35,707 nt of DNA from Kiritimatiellia bacterium (GTDB lineage: Bacteria; Verrucomicrobiota; Kiritimatiellia; RFP12; UBA3636), in NCBI GenBank assembly GCA_017481725.1, contig JAFUOX010000035.1, positions 1-35,707 of the forward strand, written 5' to 3'. A program made the position numbers and the translations under genes. The notes under the pieces were generated by a model. The model saw only the letters and a program-made list of their open reading frames with translations, was not told the DNA's origin and did not search any database. Positions within the stretch are counted from its first letter, which is position 1, and each line of letters begins with the position of its first letter. Shown one piece after another: positions 32,468 through 35,707 of the stretch.

Positions 32468-35302
32468 ATGAAAATATTTAGCAAATCATTAAAGATTGTT
32501 GTTTCTTTCATGCTTACATTTGTTGCTGGAGTTGCTGCTGCTGAGGTGTTAGTTTATGAAGGCTTTAGCTCTAAAGATTATACAGCTAATAATACAATAA
32601 GGGATAATAAGTCAAAAATAGATTCAATTGGTCTTAGCACCTCATCTGGTTGGATTTCTGCAACAGGTGTCTATTTGGCACAAACAGGTGGTTTGTCTTT
32701 GCCTGCATCTTGGTTGGAGAGTGAAACAGTCAAAGGCACCCAAGACTTTAGATGTATGATTAAAAATGGAGCGGCTGCTACAACATATAGAAGAAATCGT
32801 GCTCAGCAACGAAAGCTTGCTTGCGAATGGCCTTCCTCTGGTTCAGTCTATTTTAGATTTGTTATGCGTGTGCCAGCTACCGCACTAAAAACAACATATC
32901 TTGGACTCAATAACTATTGGCTAGCTGGTTTGGGTATATCAGAAATTGCTTCCCCAGCAACTGATAACTGTAATATATCTTCTGGTGTATATATGGGAGT
33001 TCGCAATAATCAAGGCACACTAAAATTTACTGGATATGTAAAAGATCCAGTTACCGCAGCAATTACAACTCATAATCTCTTTTCCATCGATACATCAAAA
33101 ACATTGGAATGCGTTTGTGTAGCAAAAATAGATATTGGTAGCGATGGTACAGATGTAGTGTCATTTTATGCTGCTCCAATAGATTCTTGGGATGATGAAT
33201 TTAAATGGATTGCTTCTGTTGCAGTTTCTAGCCTAATAAACGGTTCAACACCGTTGAGCTATTTACAAATGATTGGACAATATTGTACGAACAATCAAGA
33301 GATTTCATTTGATGAATTTATTGTAACTACTAACCCAGAAGAAGCATATTATCGTGCACCAACTTATGAGCCACGCTTAAATGATTGTAGCCTGTCTTTG
33401 GCCTCAGATATATACAAAATTTCAGCAGAGCTTTATAATAGCGATGCAGAGCTATTTTATATTTTAAATGATGGAACTTCTGCTGTAACTAATTCTATTG
33501 GTTCATATACAATGGATAGCACAGTTACATATTCGTTTGATGCACCAACGGATAATAAAACATATGAAGTGATGCTCTATGCAGAAAATGCAAATAAAGA
33601 ATCGGCAACGGTTTCCTTGGGCTCGATCTATGGAGGAGAGCTTTCTATTACAAAAACAAGCGATGCTTCAGAATTTGGATTTGTTTCTGGATCAATTATA
33701 GTAAGTCGCCAAAATGCAGACTTAATCCCATTAGATGTTTACTATACCTTTGAAGAAGGAACAGCAAAGTCTAGTGTTAATTATGTAGAGCCTGACGGAA
33801 TAGTAAGAATTCCTAGCGGAGAAACATCTGCTGTTATCTATATTGTTCCTGTTTTTGATTCAAATACAGAGGAGGATACAAGTCTTTCTGTAAATATTGC
33901 AGAAGGTTTTTATTTGTATCCTTCAACAGGTGTTGATGTTACTATTGAAAATTTCACCACACCTGAAGGCTGCAACTATTGGGTTGCTAGTGATAATTCA
34001 GATGGGTTAGCATCAAATCCGGATAACTGGTCTACTGGACATACGCCTCTTGCATCAGAAATTGTTGTTTGGGATGGAGTAATCACCCAAAAGGACATGC
34101 TTTGGAATCCTGAAAATAATACACTAACAGATATTGTGGCAGAGTGGAGACAAATCAATGGCGTAAAAGGCACTGTTTCCTTCTACACAACATATCCAAC
34201 ACGTGGATCATTCTCTACCTTTAATGTAACTGGTGATGTTTTAATTGAGTCTGGCAGCTGGACACACCCAGTTTCTCGTTCATTCGTTTATGGTGATGCA
34301 TGCTATGCATCAAAATGTGCAACTGGTGGTGTTTATAGACTTGATGTCACTGTTGGTGGCAATGTCACAGTTGGCGAATCAGCAGCTATCGATGTTGTTG
34401 GTAAGGGAGCATACCCAGAAGCAACTCGTTGTGTTGATGGGTCAACCTATGGAACACATGGTGGTACACACAATGGTTCATGGCCAACCTTTGGTAGTGT
34501 ATTTAAACCAAATTCTATTGGTGGCATCGGCACACAAAAAGGAACTGACCAATATGTAAAATATGCAGCAGGTAGTGGTGCCGTCCACTTCACAGTGGCT
34601 GGAGATTTTGTGCTTAACGGAAAAATTGATGCTAGCTCATATAAAGGTAGCTATGGTGCAGGTGGCGGCGGCTCAATTTGGTTAGAAATTGATGGTGCTT
34701 TGACAGGCTCTGGAAATCTAATTGCTAATGGACTATCAGTGTCCGATGCTCAGGGCTCCGCTGGTGGCCGTATTGCTATCTATGCTGATACAATCGATTC
34801 AACAATTTCAAAAACAGCAACAGCAGCATATAATCGCTGGGGTGGTGCAGGAGCTGGTTCTATTTATATTCAGGATTCCACATGTGGAGATAAGGCTGGC
34901 ATAATTAGTCTCTATGCAGGACGTTCAAATATCGGTCATACAAATCAGATTACCTCTATCGTTCCACAATATATGGAAGGAGGAGATACTCTTGCAGACT
35001 TCCGTAATGCTACAGTAAAAATTTCTGGTGGCACACGTGTTTGGGCAACAAATGTTACTGTTCATGCAGTTGATGTTGTTTCAAATGCTTCTAAGATTGA
35101 TTTACGCGGTTGTACTTTCAAGACCGCTAAGATGACACTTGGTGGAAGCACAATTCCAACAGGAACATATAATCTATCATCAACAGCATTAGCTCCAGAT
35201 GGTACTACTGTTACAATGTCGGATTACTTCATCGATACAACAACAGATGCCGATGGCACAGTTGTTGTTCTAGGCACGTCATTTATGATTATCATTCGAT
35301 AA
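32468..35302 (+). CDS. Large secreted protein with Calx-beta-like domain and glycine-rich C-terminus
   Basis: A 944-residue exported protein. GAGGATAAT precedes the ATG, and the signal peptide is MKIFSKSLKIVVSFMLTFVA then GVAAA. Residues about 26-300 form a beta-rich domain ending in FDEFIVTT, typical of LamG/jelly-roll sandwiches. Residues about 390-480 resemble Calx-beta (FVSGSIIVSRQNADLIPLDV, TAKSSVNYVEPDGIVRIPSG). CNYWVASDNSDGLASNPDNW near 503-522 looks like the N-x-W segment seen before passenger-like repeats. A Gly/Ala/Ser-rich tail (GAGGGGSIWLEIDGALTGSG; SAGGRIAIYADTI) suggests a beta helix. It ends GTSFMIIIR. No catalytic motif is seen; adhesion or matrix is plausible. Its start region resembles that of the 551 gene. 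Confidence 0.85.
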   Translation: MKIFSKSLKIVVSFMLTFVAGVAAAEVLVYEGFSSKDYTANNTIRDNKSKIDSIGLSTSSGWISATGVYLAQTGGLSLPASWLESETVKGTQDFRCMIKNGAAATTYRRNRAQQRKLACEWPSSGSVYFRFVMRVPATALKTTYLGLNNYWLAGLGISEIASPATDNCNISSGVYMGVRNNQGTLKFTGYVKDPVTAAITTHNLFSIDTSKTLECVCVAKIDIGSDGTDVVSFYAAPIDSWDDEFKWIASVAVSSLINGSTPLSYLQMIGQYCTNNQEISFDEFIVTTNPEEAYYRAPTYEPRLNDCSLSLASDIYKISAELYNSDAELFYILNDGTSAVTNSIGSYTMDSTVTYSFDAPTDNKTYEVMLYAENANKESATVSLGSIYGGELSITKTSDASEFGFVSGSIIVSRQNADLIPLDVYYTFEEGTAKSSVNYVEPDGIVRIPSGETSAVIYIVPVFDSNTEEDTSLSVNIAEGFYLYPSTGVDVTIENFTTPEGCNYWVASDNSDGLASNPDNWSTGHTPLASEIVVWDGVITQKDMLWNPENNTLTDIVAEWRQINGVKGTVSFYTTYPTRGSFSTFNVTGDVLIESGSWTHPVSRSFVYGDACYASKCATGGVYRLDVTVGGNVTVGESAAIDVVGKGAYPEATRCVDGSTYGTHGGTHNGSWPTFGSVFKPNSIGGIGTQKGTDQYVKYAAGSGAVHFTVAGDFVLNGKIDASSYKGSYGAGGGGSIWLEIDGALTGSGNLIANGLSVSDAQGSAGGRIAIYADTIDSTISKTATAAYNRWGGAGAGSIYIQDSTCGDKAGIISLYAGRSNIGHTNQITSIVPQYMEGGDTLADFRNATVKISGGTRVWATNVTVHAVDVVSNASKIDLRGCTFKTAKMTLGGSTIPTGTYNLSSTALAPDGTTVTMSDYFIDTTTDADGTVVVLGTSFMIIIR

Positions 35303-35365
35303 AAAATAAAAAGGTGCTCAAGGATGCCACGCATGTGACGCTTGCATGATGCACGGGACGCCGGT

Positions 35366-35525
35366 GGGACGCAGAGACGCGGAGGCCGCAGAGGTCGCAG
35401 AGCCGTGTCGCCGAAAAAACACTAGCGGAGTGAGGTTTGCCTTAATCATTGCTATTCTTTCGAAGCAATTTGGCAAACCTCATCCACTAGTGTGCTCGCC
35501 CAGAAGCTTATTAAGATGCGGAGGC
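35366..35525 (+). repeat. Composite repeat D (partial: dyad module only)
   Basis: It contains the GCAGAGAC-type segment, the long dyad (35420-35441 with 35472-35492) and the flank up to GATGCGGAGGC. The hairpin train, 8-bp array and stem-loops are missing; the sequence switches to a different repeat after about 35525. The orientation matches copies B and C. Confidence 0.85.
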
Positions 35526-35540
35526 AATGCATTATAATAA

Positions 35541-35707
35541 ATGAAGAATGAAGAATGAAGAATGAAGAATTCAGGTAGAGTTGAGTGGTTTTTTCTCCAT
35601 CCTCGCGTCTAATCGTCTTTGGGTCTCTTGTCCTTGTCTCACGTCTCGCGTCTCATGTCTCATGTCCAAAGGGGCGTGTCAACGCCTGCGGGGAGCGTGT
35701 CAACGCG
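35541..35707. repeat. 7-bp tandem repeats and hairpins at window end
   Basis: ATGAAGA is repeated four times without mismatch at 35541-35568. GTCTCNN units follow at 35636-35663 (GTCTCAC, GTCTCGC, GTCTCAT, GTCTCAT), preceded by degenerate relatives. GCGTGTCAACGC, a GCGT/ACGC hairpin, occurs at 35674-35685 and 35695-35706, 21 bp apart. No gene is seen, and the element runs off the window. Confidence 0.7.

Noticed and set aside
35346..35537. 63-residue frame in composite repeat D
   Set aside because: Same repeat-derived peptide family; no ribosome site.
1..35707. tRNA, rRNA, transposase, integrase, or toxin-antitoxin genes
   Set aside because: None was recognised on either strand by reading the sequence; a covariance-model search could still find a small RNA.

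Overview
The window looks like a chromosomal segment of a Gram-negative-type bacterium of the PVC superphylum, most plausibly a gut or anaerobic Kiritimatiellota- or Lentisphaerota-like lineage. This is inference, not a database match. The grounds are several very large secreted beta-sandwich proteins (LamG-like repeats, Calx-beta, lamin-tail domain), a YdjY-like domain of the kind common in Planctomycetes/Verrucomicrobia, many carbohydrate-related enzymes, and AT-rich genes separated by long, GC-richer, repeat-packed intergenic regions. No tRNA, rRNA, CRISPR array, prophage or transposase gene was recognised.

Layout. 1-514: gene-free repeat-rich DNA. 551-5761: a giant secreted protein with a lamin-tail domain. 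5790-6173: a small unknown protein. 6200-7213: galE. 7243-9294: a GHL6-like glycoside hydrolase. 9334-10716 and 10730-12592: two envelope proteins; the first combines YdjY-like and ExbD-like regions. 12644-14311: recN. 14371-15558 and 15612-16676: a Gfo/Idh/MocA oxidoreductase and an amidohydrolase. 16878-18284: a secreted protein with its own strong promoter, 5' stem-loop and terminator. 18350-19037: composite repeat A. 19138-20532: a UDPGP-family nucleotidyltransferase. 20632-22692: a UvrD/PcrA-like helicase. 22693-23522: composite repeat B. 23658-25562: a secreted protein with three LamG-like repeats. 25604-26707: a GH-A clan glycosidase. On the minus strand lie a DUF456 membrane protein (26760-27221) and a sugar phosphate isomerase/epimerase-like protein (27294-28082). 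Then come thrS (lacking a recognisable TGS domain) and infC (apparent AUC start), a PHP-domain protein (30766-31635), composite repeat C, a 944-residue secreted Calx-beta protein (32468-35302), and composite repeat D with 7-bp tandem repeats to the end.

Functionally the segment mixes housekeeping genes (recN, uvrD-like, thrS-infC) with sugar-nucleotide and glycan genes (galE, UDPGP, two glycosidases, sugar oxidoreductase, isomerase) and cell-surface or secreted proteins. Three secreted-protein genes have good sigma-70-type promoters of their own, and at least some of these genes are insulated by terminators.

The most unusual content is the intergenic repeat family. Each full copy (about 630 bp; B and C) strings together (i) two short perfect hairpins, (ii) degenerate 8-9 bp GCAGAGAC-type repeats, (iii) a long dyad, (iv) a train of small hairpins separated by exact GCTTCAT heptamers, whose hairpin content differs between copies, (v) a mirrored array of 8-bp units (AACTNNNN units, then AGTTNNNN units), and (vi) two more stem-loops. 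Several stems show compensatory base changes between copies, so selection or a copying mechanism appears to preserve the fold. No protein in the window obviously mobilises it.
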